From the NCBI GenBank assembly GCA_934643825.1, contig CAKUCW010000020.1, forward strand, positions 1 through 50,731: a stretch of DNA of 50,731 nucleotides. Reading direction: 5' to 3'. The DNA comes from an uncultured Clostridia bacterium. Lineage in GTDB: Bacteria; Bacillota; Clostridia; Christensenellales; Aristaeellaceae. This document shows, piece by piece, positions 18,201 through 26,085 of this stretch. The position numbers and the translations under genes are program-made. The notes under the pieces were generated by a model. That model was not told the origin of the DNA. It saw nothing but the letters and a program-made list of their open reading frames with translations, and did no database searches. Position 1 is the first letter of the stretch, and each line of letters starts with the position of its first letter.

Positions 18201-19104
18201 GACACCGAAGCCGACGGAAGAACCGACACCGAAGCCGACGGAAGAACCGACGCCGAAGCCGACAGAGGAACCGACACCGAAGCCTACGGAAGAGCCTACC
18301 CCGAAGCCTACGGAAGAACCTACGCCGAAGCCTACGGAAGAGCCGACACCGAAGCCTACGGAAGAACCGACGCCGAAGCCTACGGAAGAGCCGACGCCGA
18401 AGCCTACGGAGGAGCCGACGCCGAAGCCTACGGCAAAGCCTACCCCGAAGCCTACGGCAAAGCCGACAGCCCGACCGACGGCAACGCCTGCGCCGACGGC
18501 GACGCCTGCGCCGACAGCGACGATTGCACCGACCGCGACCCCGACTATCGCGCCGACGGCTACCCCGGTTCCGAATCCCGAAGCCGCCAAGGATACGATC
18601 AAGGCGTTTGAAGCGATGGCGGAAATGGAAGAAGTGGTGAAGACGACGGAAACCGATACGACGACGATCGTTGAAGTTGTGGGCGCCAAAGAGGCGATGG
18701 AAGAAACGGAATATGTGAAGCTTCAGGAGCTTTCGGTGCAGGAGCAGATTCTGGTTACGCTCTCGTCCGTGGGCTGTGAAGATGTCATGCAGTCCCTCGT
18801 TCAGGTGATGAATATCGCGCTTTCTGAAAAGGCGGATGAGCTTGTCACGCAGATGCGCACCCGCATGGAGCCGACGACGCTTCCGGGAACAGCCGAAGAA
18901 GTGGAAAAGAAGATGGCAGAAACGTTTGCGGCTCGCGAAATGAAGATTGATGGCGTGAGCTATCGCTTCTACATCATGGAAGTCAATCTGAAAACCGATG
19001 GTCAGAAGCGGTCTGTCTACTTCGGATTCCATCTGGATGAAAAGGGTCAGTGGCAGATGATCCGCCTGACGGAAGAAGAGCTTGCTCAGGCAAAGGAAGT
19101 ATAA
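15223..19104 (+). CDS. Large secreted protein: ten Cys/His repeat units plus PTEEPTPK tract
   Basis: 1293 residues. Signal peptide ~1-35 (MGRWKRFQKW, hydrophobic core, cut near AVAEE). Residues ~94-856 hold ten units of about 72-82 residues, each opening C-x-H-(E), then a G-x-T-H type segment, a CxxC, and a closing H-x-F..G.CxxCG. The pattern suggests metal or disulfide-stabilised small modules; CxxC pairs resemble zinc ribbons, but metal binding is inference. Residues ~857-1070 are about 26 copies of PTEEPTPK, then PTA-rich linker to ~1123. The C-terminal ~170 residues form an acidic helical then beta domain of unknown family. The start ATG follows GGGAGG. No anchor or enzyme motif was recognised. 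Confidence 0.8.
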   Translation: MGRWKRFQKWASVLMCVALLMSHVTPLTQTYAVAEEVVAYSTSGEADKEPDTDPTPEPTAEPTEEPTPEPTAVPCAEHIFRDGKCLNCGLENTCPHEHVEEHEGFTQDNDAVANDDGKTHSVTENRYLVRQCNDCGELWQTYVDSYKRNAPHGYNSENVCEQCGYKNECTHPNATTTSSYRTLGAGWQPNPDGKTHSTEVQELEILRCPDCDLYKETIITPSAMRTEAHQFNQGECMTCHAKNSCDHAGVTPNVWYEPIEGEAWKDNGDGTHTRLANQITSWYCQECGESGYESEKTTQTEPHTFTHGECSSCHAKNTCQHENTRVSTWTETIAGEDWIDDGNGRTHTRKINRYTSRTCTDCGESNVEKKEETETVLHQFDESGTCSCGAKNECKHEHLVGQSDSFEPVSYQDDGNGLTHTVTGKLFRSWTCSDCGVSGRNLLNENEIDQCAHVFNADGVCEDCGATVSCPHEEWEEHIEYQYGDQGQYRWTDCGDGTTHSCEVEVLRILTCKTCGYSKEESRETVVQRRPHTISNNRCYGCGYEKEDCTHEHQSVEDNFVLYRGSWRPSDDGKTHVRDAALMELHKCDDCGASLNGTPIGELTLDEAHQYSDKGVCKKCGYVDPNRLGCAHEHVMVRNTIDYGEWIAHEKNHTCELNVSEETVCLDCGAMIKKDWISSTTETAEHEFAMGECMDCGYIQNPEVTACPHEHVCIDVVYRTLGIKSTDENGHTMRVLALDEYGCDDCNMYLSDLNPREELQTEPHTFKIDGTCSVCGYKTSCKHENRKENPIARIITSEAQYVDEEYHSFKGFEGIFTECLDCGADLGEVYDRELTSILEEHQYDENDVCVECGAKKSTPKPTEEPTPKPTEEPTPKPTEEPTPKPTEEPTPKPTEEPTPKPTEEPTPKPTEEPTPKPTEEPTPKPTEEPTPKPTEEPTPKPTEEPTPKPTEEPTPKPTEEPTPKPTEEPTPKPTEEPTPKPTEEPTPKPTEEPTPKPTEEPTPKPTEEPTPKPTEEPTPKPTEEPTPKPTEEPTPKPTEEPTPKPTEEPTPKPTEEPTPKPTEEPTPKPTAKPTPKPTAKPTARPTATPAPTATPAPTATIAPTATPTIAPTATPVPNPEAAKDTIKAFEAMAEMEEVVKTTETDTTTIVEVVGAKEAMEETEYVKLQELSVQEQILVTLSSVGCEDVMQSLVQVMNIALSEKADELVTQMRTRMEPTTLPGTAEEVEKKMAETFAAREMKIDGVSYRFYIMEVNLKTDGQKRSVYFGFHLDEKGQWQMIRLTEEELAQAKEV
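17797..18440 (+). repeat. 24-bp coding tandem repeat (PTEEPTPK)
   Basis: About 26 in-frame copies of a 24-bp unit. Differences between copies are almost all synonymous third positions (CCT/CCG, ACG/ACA, GAA/GAG). The repeat opens long spurious frames on both strands. Confidence 0.95.
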
Positions 19105-19130
19105 AAAATCCATCGAAAGACCATGAAAAG

Positions 19131-19163
19131 AGCGCGGGGAGGTTGAACCTCTCCGCGCTTTTT
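19131..19163 (+). terminator. Intrinsic terminator after the Cys-repeat protein
   Basis: AGCGCGGGGAGG and CCTCTCCGCGCT form a 12-bp stem with one mismatch and a short loop, followed by a T tract. Confidence 0.88.
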
Positions 19164-19165
19164 AA

Positions 19166-19260
19166 CGCATGGAAAATTGCGCAAAGCCGCCCGCGTGAGC
19201 AAGGTCTTTGTGCTTTGTAAAGCTTTAGCGGAAGTGAAGGCGGGCTCAGCCCGCTTTTTT
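19166..19260. repeat. Intergenic repeat B, copy 3
   Basis: About 95 bp ending in GGCGGGCTCAGCCCGC plus seven T residues, so it can act as a second terminator. Confidence 0.82.
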
Positions 19261-19288
19261 TCGCTTCCGGGAGGAAATGTCGAAAACC

Positions 19289-19515
19289 TGTGGAGACTTC
19301 TGTGGATAACTGTGGATAACTGCTGTGGGCTTGTGCATAACCGTAAAAAACCGGCAATCCCAAAAGAAACCTCAATGCGACGGATTTCGATCAAAAGACG
19401 CACGTTATGCCCGCTTGAACGACGCGTTTTTTAAAAGAAACGTCTGACGTTGTGGACAATTTTGTGGACAAGGCTGTGGACAACATGGGGATAACTGTGG
19501 AGAACGTGTGGAAAA
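19289..19515 (+). other. Cluster of DnaA-box-like sequences, candidate oriC
   Basis: All on one strand: perfect TGTGGATAA at 19301-19309 and 19311-19319; TGTGGACAA at 19451-19459, 19463-19471 and 19475-19483; one-mismatch forms TGTGCATAA (19332), TGGGGATAA (19486), TGTGGAGAA (19496) and TGTGGAAAA (19507); weaker TGTGGAGAC (19289). An AT-rich run sits at 19428-19440. It lies in a gene-free stretch of about 650 bp (19105-19751), with no dnaA or dnaN alongside. The density is far above chance; whether it is the replication origin or another DnaA-regulated region is inference. Confidence 0.6.
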
Positions 19516-19751
19516 GGGGGATAAAAGGGATGCCCAAAAAGAAAAAATATCCCCGAATACGGAAATCGACAGAATCGGACGGAGATAAAAGCATCGTGTA
19601 TGGGGAATCGATTTTCGTTCAAACCGCTAAAACATGAAAGGAACGCATAAGATTCTCAAAAGAAAGGCAGGAGTTTTCGACCCGGCGCAGAATTCAAAAT
19701 AGGTTACACTTTTTCATGTTTTTGGACGTTTTTGGAAAGCGGAGAGATATT

Positions 19752-22700
19752 GTGGCTGAAGGAATGGATGTGATCCGGCGCATTACGCCGGAAGAGGAAT
19801 ACAATGCAGGCTTGACCATTTTCCGCCAGGGTGGCGTACACCCGCTCGAAGAGGAAAACGGTTTTTTGCGCTACGCCGTCGATGGCGACCCGCGGCGCAT
19901 CGTTCGCGTCGGCGCGACAAATAAATTGAGCGGACGCTGCTCATGCGACTTTTTTGGAAACGTGCATAAACCGTGCCGTCACCTCGCCGCCGCGATGATG
20001 CAGGCGATTTCGACCGGTGCGATTGAAGAGATGCGCCGCCGCCGCGCAAGGGAGAACGCCGGGGCGCTGATGGGCACACTGCAAAGCGCCCTGCCGATGG
20101 AAACGCCGCTTGAAATGGAGATCACGCTGCGCCTGCTGGGCGAGCGCGAACCGGTGCGCGTGTCCCTGCGCGTCGGTCAGGAGAGAATGTATGTCGTCAA
20201 ATCCATGGCGCAGTTTCTTCGCGGTTTGCAGGAAAAGACGGCGATTGCCTTCGGCAAGGGCTTTGTGCTTGAGCCGGAATGGATGGGTTTCACCGGCGTG
20301 GATGCCAAAATCATCAAGCTTCTTCAGGATGCCGCGTATGTCTGCCAGCTGGAGGGCAAACTCGTTCAAACGGGTCTTGACGCCAAATTCCTGACCGTTG
20401 CGGATCGGTTTGTTCCGCGTCTGATGCAGTTGCTGATGGCGAAGCCGTTCAAGATTTCCTTTGGCGAGGAGATTGTGACCGTTCCCAGCGTGTTCGACGG
20501 ACAGGTCGAGCTGCTCTTCGGCGTGTTCGCCAGCGGACGCGAACTGGAAGTGCGTGCGCAGATGCCCAAAACCCTGCGTATGCTCGACACGGAATGCACC
20601 TATGTCTATTGCGAGGGCGACGTTCTGCGGCTGTCGGAGGTGCAGAAGGGCATTGTGCGCGTGCTGCTGTCGGCGCAGACGGGCGCGGGCATGCCGGTCG
20701 CCTTCCGCTTTGACGCGCAGCAGGGTCCGCGGGTCATTTCCGACCTGCTGCCTGCGCTGGAACGCGCCGGAACTGTGACGCTCGACGGTGCGCTGGCTGA
20801 GCGCATCATCCGCCGTCCGCTCAAGGTGCGTGCGTATTTTGACCGCGACAACAACCTCGTTCTCTGTAAGATCGCATTCCTGTATGGCGATGAAGAGATC
20901 GATCCGTTTGCGGCGCAGGCGCCTCAGAGCGAGGACGAAGAACGCATTCTGCTTCTGCGCGATGCGGCGGCGGAAAGGCGTGCGCTTGACCTGCTGGCGG
21001 CGTTCGGTTTCCGCATGCAGAAGGGACGCGTCATCCTCGGCGGTCAGGAGCCGATCTATCGCTTCCTGACCGAGGGCATCTATCGGATGCAGGAGAGCGC
21101 AGAGGTCTACTGCTCGGACGAATTCCGGAAGATGACCCCGCGCAAGCCGCATTTCACCGGAACCCTGCGCATGCAGGATGGCTCGCTGCGGCTGGAGATG
21201 ACCGAAAACGGTGAGCCCGCGCCGGAAATCGTGGCGATTCTGCGTGCGCTGCGTGACCACAAGAAATATTTCCGCCTGAAAGACGGCTCGTTCCTCGACC
21301 TGTCCGAAATGGATGAATGGCGCGAGATGGCGGAAGCCGCGATCGGCGCGGACAATGGCGAGGAAACCGAGGACGAGAAGAATGTCCGCGGCGTGGTCGA
21401 GGTCGCGTCCTTCCGTGCGGCGTATATGATGAATCTGCTGGAGGGCGGCAGCGTGCCGATCAAGGCAGATCAGAGCGTCAAGGAAATGGTCGGCAGTCTG
21501 GAAGACGACGGCGAGGATTGCCCCGAACCGCTGAATTCCATGCTGCGTCCGTATCAGATGCGCGGCTTTATGTGGATGCAGGCGCTCGATCGGCTGCATA
21601 TGGGCGGCATTCTTGCCGACGACATGGGCTTGGGCAAAACCCTGCAGGTCATCACCCTGCTGCTCTGGGCAAAGCGCCGCGGGGATCAGGACAGCGCGTC
21701 CATCGTCATTGCGCCGACCTCTCTGGTTTACAACTGGATGGCTGAGATTGCGAAGTTTGCGCCCGAGCTGCGCTGTGCGGCGGGCGAGGGCAGCCAGGCT
21801 CAGCGTGCGCAGACGATTGCACGCCTGTCCGGTCCGGACAGGGATATCGACGTCTATCTGACCAGCTATCCGCTGATCCGCCGCGATATCGGTCTGCTTT
21901 CCAAAGTGCCTTTCCGTTTCGCGATTCTGGACGAGGCGCAGTATATCAAGAACGCGATGAGCGTCGGCGCGGGCGCGGTCAAGCAGCTCAAGGCGCAGAC
22001 GCGCTTTGCGCTGACCGGTACGCCGATGGAGAATCACCCGGGCGAACTGTGGTCGATCTTCGACTTTGTTCTGCCGGGCTACCTCAATTCCTTTGCGCAG
22101 TTCATGCACCGCTTTGGCACGGGCGAGGAAGCCGATATTCTGCGCCGCCGCATCCGTCCGTTCCTGCTGCGCCGCCTGAAGGGCGACGTGCTGCGTGAGC
22201 TGCCGGAGAAGGTGGAGATCACGCTGACGGCGGATATGACCGAGGAGCAGCGCCGCGTCTATCAGGCGAGCCTGCTGCGCCTGCGTCCGCAGGTCGAGGG
22301 CATGATTGGCGGCAACAACCGCATCGAGATGCTTGCGGCGATTACGGAGCTGCGCCAGATCTGCGGTCATCCGTCGCTGGTTCTGCCGAGTTATGCGGCG
22401 TCGAGCGGCAAGCTGGATATGCTGCTGGACGTGCTGCCCGGCTCGCTGGAAGCGGGACATCGCGCACTCGTCTTCTCCCAGTTTACGCGCATGCTGAAGA
22501 TCTTGCAGCGCAGGCTGGAGGCGGTCGGCATTTCCTGCATGTATCTGGACGGCGAAACGCCGCCTAAGCGCCGCGTAGAGATGGTTCAGCAGTTCAACGC
22601 GGGCGAGGGACAGGTCTTCCTGATCTCGTTGAAGGCGGGCGGTTCCGGTCTGAACCTCGTCGGCGCGGATACGGTCATTCACTTCGACCCGTGGTGGAAC

Positions 22701-22913
22701 CCGGCGGCGGAGGATCAGGCGACGGACCGCGTACACCGTATCGGACAGAAGAACACGGTTACGGTCATCCGCATGATTACCCGCGGCAGTATCGAAGAGC
22801 AGGTTGTCAAGCTCGGCGAACGCAAGCGTGCGATGTTCGATCAGATGATTACGGCTGGCGAAGCAATGCCGACGCAGCTGACGCCGGAGGATATCCGTGC
22901 GCTGTTTGATTAA
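19752..22913 (+). CDS. SNF2-family helicase with N-terminal SWIM zinc finger
   Basis: A 1053-residue Swi2/Snf2 ATPase of the HepA/RapA-like bacterial group that translocates on double-stranded DNA. The SWIM finger CSCDFFGNVHKPCRH lies near residue 60. After a bacterial SNF2 accessory region comes the motor: DDMGLGKT (Walker A, ~625), DEAQYIKN (DExx), ALTGTPMEN (III), LLRRLKGDV, LVFSQFTRML, LKAGGSGLNL (V) and QATDRVHRIGQ (VI). I chose GTG 19752 because GGAGAG stands five bases upstream; an in-frame ATG at 19716 lacks a clear ribosome site and would add 12 residues. It heads a rightward series of genes. The cellular role (transcription recycling or repair) cannot be specified. Confidence 0.93.
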   Translation: MAEGMDVIRRITPEEEYNAGLTIFRQGGVHPLEEENGFLRYAVDGDPRRIVRVGATNKLSGRCSCDFFGNVHKPCRHLAAAMMQAISTGAIEEMRRRRARENAGALMGTLQSALPMETPLEMEITLRLLGEREPVRVSLRVGQERMYVVKSMAQFLRGLQEKTAIAFGKGFVLEPEWMGFTGVDAKIIKLLQDAAYVCQLEGKLVQTGLDAKFLTVADRFVPRLMQLLMAKPFKISFGEEIVTVPSVFDGQVELLFGVFASGRELEVRAQMPKTLRMLDTECTYVYCEGDVLRLSEVQKGIVRVLLSAQTGAGMPVAFRFDAQQGPRVISDLLPALERAGTVTLDGALAERIIRRPLKVRAYFDRDNNLVLCKIAFLYGDEEIDPFAAQAPQSEDEERILLLRDAAAERRALDLLAAFGFRMQKGRVILGGQEPIYRFLTEGIYRMQESAEVYCSDEFRKMTPRKPHFTGTLRMQDGSLRLEMTENGEPAPEIVAILRALRDHKKYFRLKDGSFLDLSEMDEWREMAEAAIGADNGEETEDEKNVRGVVEVASFRAAYMMNLLEGGSVPIKADQSVKEMVGSLEDDGEDCPEPLNSMLRPYQMRGFMWMQALDRLHMGGILADDMGLGKTLQVITLLLWAKRRGDQDSASIVIAPTSLVYNWMAEIAKFAPELRCAAGEGSQAQRAQTIARLSGPDRDIDVYLTSYPLIRRDIGLLSKVPFRFAILDEAQYIKNAMSVGAGAVKQLKAQTRFALTGTPMENHPGELWSIFDFVLPGYLNSFAQFMHRFGTGEEADILRRRIRPFLLRRLKGDVLRELPEKVEITLTADMTEEQRRVYQASLLRLRPQVEGMIGGNNRIEMLAAITELRQICGHPSLVLPSYAASSGKLDMLLDVLPGSLEAGHRALVFSQFTRMLKILQRRLEAVGISCMYLDGETPPKRRVEMVQQFNAGEGQVFLISLKAGGSGLNLVGADTVIHFDPWWNPAAEDQATDRVHRIGQKNTVTVIRMITRGSIEEQVVKLGERKRAMFDQMITAGEAMPTQLTPEDIRALFD

Positions 22914-22967
22914 CGAATAAGACGGTTGGGGCTTTGCTCCGCGCCCCGAAGGGACTGAAAGGGCAAT

Positions 22968-23606
22968 ATGAAGCACATCATTTGGGATTTTAACGGTACG
23001 CTGCTCAACGATACCCAGCTTTCTTTGGATGTGGACAACGACGTCTTCAAGCAGCTGGGCATTCCCTGCATCACGATCGAGGATTACAGAAACAACATGA
23101 CCATGCCCGTGCGCGACTTCTATCCCGCTGTCGGTGTGGATTACAGCGTTCACAGCTATGAAAACATAGCGCGGCTTTGGCTGGATCAATTCAATCAGAA
23201 GGCTGTCGGGGTCGGGCTGGTTTCCGGTGCGCTGGATGCGATTCGTTTTTTTCACGGTCAGGGAAGAAGCCAGTCTGTGTTGTCCGCGTCCTATGAGCCG
23301 TCGCTCAGAAAACAGTGCGAAGCGCTGGGACTGACGCCGTATATGACGGACATCAGCGGCTTGGAAGACGAAAGCGCGTCGAAAAAGACGGAGATCGGCA
23401 GGCGTCAGCTGCGAGAGCTGGGGCTTGAGGGCAGGGATGTCGTGCTGATCGGCGATATGCTGACGGATGCGCATTTGGCAGAGGATTTGGGTGCGGACTG
23501 CATTCTGGTTTCGTGGGGACACAATGACCTGAAGCGGCTTCAGTCTTCCGGGCTGCCGGTAGCCCGTGATTTTGGCGAGCTGGAAGAGATTTTGAAGGGA
23601 TATTGA
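22968..23606 (+). CDS. HAD-superfamily hydrolase with DxN active site
   Basis: A 212-residue HAD phosphatase-like protein. Motif I reads WDFNGTLLND at residues 6-15, with the nucleophile D7 but Asn at position 9 in place of the usual acid/base Asp. Motif II is SASYEP, motif III probably Lys in SASKKTEIG, and motif IV VVLIGDMLTDAHLAEDLG. The rest resembles the phosphoglycolate phosphatase/PPase cap-1 group. DxN variants are known in HADs annotated only as hydrolases, so activity is uncertain. AAAGGG stands before ATG 22968. It follows the helicase by 54 bases and may be cotranscribed. Confidence 0.85.
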   Translation: MKHIIWDFNGTLLNDTQLSLDVDNDVFKQLGIPCITIEDYRNNMTMPVRDFYPAVGVDYSVHSYENIARLWLDQFNQKAVGVGLVSGALDAIRFFHGQGRSQSVLSASYEPSLRKQCEALGLTPYMTDISGLEDESASKKTEIGRRQLRELGLEGRDVVLIGDMLTDAHLAEDLGADCILVSWGHNDLKRLQSSGLPVARDFGELEEILKGY

Positions 23607-23692
23607 GCGTGAAGCGTGCGCCTTGCTGAGCTTAGGGGCTGCGGGGCAGACAGTCAAAATGCCATTTCTTCAGTTATCGCGAAGCGACAGCG

Positions 23693-23812
23693 CAGACTGT
23701 AGACAAAAAGCTATTCTCCCCCGAGGGGGAGAATAGCCCTTTCCGCAAGTGAAAAAATAGCTGAATTTCTTGATTTTGCTATTCAAGCCAAGTTTGCTTA
23801 TGTCAACAAGCT
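23693..23812. repeat. Intergenic repeat A, copy 3
   Basis: About 120 bp, best preserved together with copy 2. It holds a perfect inner hairpin CTATTCTCCCCC/GGGGGAGAATAG and imperfect inverted ends (CAGACTGTAGACAAAAAGC versus reverse complement of GCTTATGTCAACAAGCTG). It is flanked by GAAGCGACAGCG and GAAGCGATAGCG, a possible diverged target duplication. Confidence 0.85.
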
Positions 23813-23900
23813 GAAGCGATAGCGTAGTCAGGGTCAAGGGAACAAGGTTCCCTGTGGAGTTTGGGGCAAAGCCCCAATCGTTTCCCCCAAGGAGGTCAAC

Positions 23901-24701
23901 ATGAGCGAAAAGACGGTTCACGCGGGGCATCGAGCCAGACTGCGTGAGCGATTCCTGAAAGAGGGTCTTTCCGGATTCTCCGAGCATGAGGTGCTGGAAT
24001 TGCTGCTCATGTTTGCTATTCCGCAGAAGGATGTCAACCCGCTGGCGCATGCGCTCATTGGGCGATTCGGTTCGCTCAGCGATGTGCTGGAAGCGTCGCC
24101 CGCTGAGTTGATGCGCGTGACCGGCGTGGGGCAGAACGCTGCCGCGCTGCTCTCGCTGATGCCGCAGCTGATGGGCTACTATCAGCATAGCGCCATGGGC
24201 GAAAAACCTTCCATCACCAATCTGTCCAGCGCGAGACGCTATGCCGGGGCGCTGTTCTTCGGCGTGCATGAAGAGCGCGTGTATATGATCTGTCTTGACC
24301 AGAGCGGCCGCGTGCTTTGCCCGGCGCTGCTGCATAAGGGAACCATCGATCAGGTGCAGATTTATCCGCGTGAAGTGGTTGAAACCGCGCTGCGCTATCA
24401 TGCCCATGCCGTATTGCTTGCGCATAACCATCCCAGCGGAATGGCAGAGCCGTCGCAGGACGACTATGAAGCGACCCGTGCGGTCATCCGTGCGTTAAAT
24501 GTCATCGGCGTGCGCGTCATCGATCACCTGATTTTTGCGGGATCGGTCGTCTATTCCATGACGAAAAACAGCCAGTTTGGCGGACAGCAGAGTGAAGAAG
24601 AACTCAGCTATTTGATCCGAAGCCGAAGTGTTCCCGGCAGGCGCGGAACACTCAAGGAAGAGCAGGAAGAAGAGCTTGCCGCGTTGAATATGGATGAATA
24701 A
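23901..24701 (+). CDS. radC: RadC family protein (JAB/MPN domain)
   Basis: 266 residues of the UPF0758/RadC family. An N-terminal helix-hairpin-helix region (LRERFLKEGLSGFSEHEVLELLL, read in parts, and VTGVGQNAAALL near ~80) precedes a JAB1/MPN metalloprotease-like domain with LLAHNHPSGMAEPS, the HxHx(n)SxxD zinc site. The family was named for DNA repair, but a role in repair is not established. It is longer at its C-terminus than usual, ending in an acidic Glu-rich tail (~235-266). AAGGAGG stands before ATG 23901. It precedes a YdcF-family gene by 55 bases. Confidence 0.9.
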   Translation: MSEKTVHAGHRARLRERFLKEGLSGFSEHEVLELLLMFAIPQKDVNPLAHALIGRFGSLSDVLEASPAELMRVTGVGQNAAALLSLMPQLMGYYQHSAMGEKPSITNLSSARRYAGALFFGVHEERVYMICLDQSGRVLCPALLHKGTIDQVQIYPREVVETALRYHAHAVLLAHNHPSGMAEPSQDDYEATRAVIRALNVIGVRVIDHLIFAGSVVYSMTKNSQFGGQQSEEELSYLIRSRSVPGRRGTLKEEQEEELAALNMDE

Positions 24702-24756
24702 ATCAATCCTTTCGCCGCAGTATTTGCGGCGCGGAACATAGAAGGAGCATGCGGAT

Positions 24757-25350
24757 ATGAAAAAATTCCTGAGGAGGCTGCTGATGGTGATACTGGCGCT
24801 TCTGGTTGCCGGAGCGGTGGCTGCGGCGAGCCTGATTGGTTTTGTCTATTACCAAGAGACGCATCTGCCGCCGGTCGGCGACTTTGACACCATCATTGTG
24901 CTTGGCGCACAGGTCAAGGCGGATGGCACGCCTTCCGTCGCGCTGGAGCGCAGGCTGACGGCGGCTTTGGAGGAATATCGCAGGAAACCGAGCTTGATGA
25001 TCGTCTGCGGCGCACAGGGAAGCGATGAACCGCGTGCGGAAGGCGACGTCATGCGCGACTGGCTTGTGGAGCGCGGCGTAAACGAAAACGAGGTTATCGC
25101 CGAAACAGGCTCCTTCAATACCCGGCAGAATCTGGGTTACGCGCAGTCTGTCATGGACGATCAGGGGCTGACGCAGGCGCTTGTGGTGACCAGCGACTAT
25201 CATGTCGCCCGTGCGCTGGCGCTCTGCAAAGAGGTCGGCATTACGGCGACGGGCAAGGGAAGCCCTTCCAAGCCGGAATACTTTATCAAAAACCACCTGC
25301 GCGAGGGACTGAGCTGGGTGAAATTTATTTGGGAGAGCATGCGAGGATGA
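24757..25350 (+). CDS. YdcF/SanA-family (DUF218) membrane-anchored protein
   Basis: 197 residues. A basic start MKKFLRRLL and one transmembrane helix (~8-30) are followed by an extracytoplasmic DUF218 domain with FDTIIVLGAQVKADGTPS, ALEEYRRKPSLMIVCGAQGSDEP (read as segments), SFNTRQNLGYAQ and VVTSDYHVARAL. DUF218 proteins such as SanA, ElyC and YdcF are linked to envelope integrity and peptidoglycan precursor handling in E. coli. AAGGAG precedes ATG 24757. The stop overlaps the rsmG start (ATGA), so translation is coupled. The specific function in this organism is unknown. Confidence 0.87.
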   Translation: MKKFLRRLLMVILALLVAGAVAAASLIGFVYYQETHLPPVGDFDTIIVLGAQVKADGTPSVALERRLTAALEEYRRKPSLMIVCGAQGSDEPRAEGDVMRDWLVERGVNENEVIAETGSFNTRQNLGYAQSVMDDQGLTQALVVTSDYHVARALALCKEVGITATGKGSPSKPEYFIKNHLREGLSWVKFIWESMRG

Positions 25351-26066
25351 ACAGAGAACGACTGAAGACCGGTCTTGACCAAATGGGCATTGCCGCGGAT
25401 GAAACGGCGCTGGAACGATTTGAAGCGTTCCATGCCATTCTGGATGAATATAACGCACGCATGGATTTGACCGCTGTGCTGGATGAAGATGAGCGTGTGG
25501 ATCGCCATGATCTGGACAGCGCCGCGCCGCTGGCGCATGGGCTGCTTGCGGATGGCGCTAAGGTGATCGACGTCGGCACGGGCGCTGGCTTCCCGGGCAT
25601 GCCGCTGCTTATTCTGCGTCCGGATCTGGAAATGACCTTTCTGGATGCACTCCAAAAGCGCATATCGTTTTTGGAAGATGCGCTCGCCCGGCTGGGACTG
25701 AAGGCGACGACGCTGCACGCCCGTGCGGAAGATGCCGCGAGGATGGCGGCGCATCGCGAGCAATATGACGCGGCGGTTTCCCGTGCGGTTGCCAATGCCG
25801 CGACGCTTCAGGAGCTGACGCTTCCGTTCGTCAAAAAGGGCGGCATTTCGATTGCGTGGAAAGGTCCGGGTGTGGCAGATGAAATGACCGCCGCGAAGCG
25901 TGCGGCGTTCCTGCTGGGCGGAACGATTCGCGGAACGGTGGATGCGCCGATCCCGCGCAGGGAGGACTGGGCGCATGTGCTGCTGCTGACGGATAAGACG
26001 GGCACAACCCCGAAGGCGTATCCGCGCAAGGCGGGCACGCCGAATAAAAAACCGCTGGGCCAATGA
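25347..26066 (+). CDS. rsmG: 16S rRNA (guanine-527-N7)-methyltransferase RsmG
   Basis: Methylates G527 of 16S rRNA using S-adenosylmethionine; loss gives low-level streptomycin resistance in other bacteria. The 239 residues begin MNRERLKTGL and contain YNARMDLTAV (family LTAI motif), HDLDSAAPL, the SAM site VIDVGTGAGFPGMPL, TFLDALQKR and the late AVSRAVANAATLQEL. ATG 25347 overlaps the previous stop by 4 bp. A TTG six codons upstream is also possible, but the overlap start is preferred. In most Firmicutes rsmG lies next to mnmG and the origin; here it follows a YdcF gene. A bidirectional terminator at 26234 follows a short degenerate stretch. Confidence 0.95.
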   Translation: MNRERLKTGLDQMGIAADETALERFEAFHAILDEYNARMDLTAVLDEDERVDRHDLDSAAPLAHGLLADGAKVIDVGTGAGFPGMPLLILRPDLEMTFLDALQKRISFLEDALARLGLKATTLHARAEDAARMAAHREQYDAAVSRAVANAATLQELTLPFVKKGGISIAWKGPGVADEMTAAKRAAFLLGGTIRGTVDAPIPRREDWAHVLLLTDKTGTTPKAYPRKAGTPNKKPLGQ

Positions 26067-26085
26067 TGACGGAAGGAGTCTGCTT

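Noticed and set aside
17797..18440. Regular repeat that could be taken for a CRISPR array
   Set aside because: The unit is 24 bp with no unique spacers, in frame within a gene; no cas genes nearby.
17680..19113. Minus-strand frames of Arg/Phe or Gly/Val/Ser repeats
   Set aside because: Produced by reading the 24-bp PTEEPTPK repeat on the wrong strand or frame.
19452..19637. 61-codon frame in the DnaA-box region
   Set aside because: Lys-rich, no ribosome site, made of the repeated TGTGGA sequences; regarded as non-coding.
19941..23657. 1238-codon minus-strand frame opposite the SNF2 helicase
   Set aside because: Antisense of clear helicase motifs and spans two plus-strand genes; composition typical of a shadow frame.
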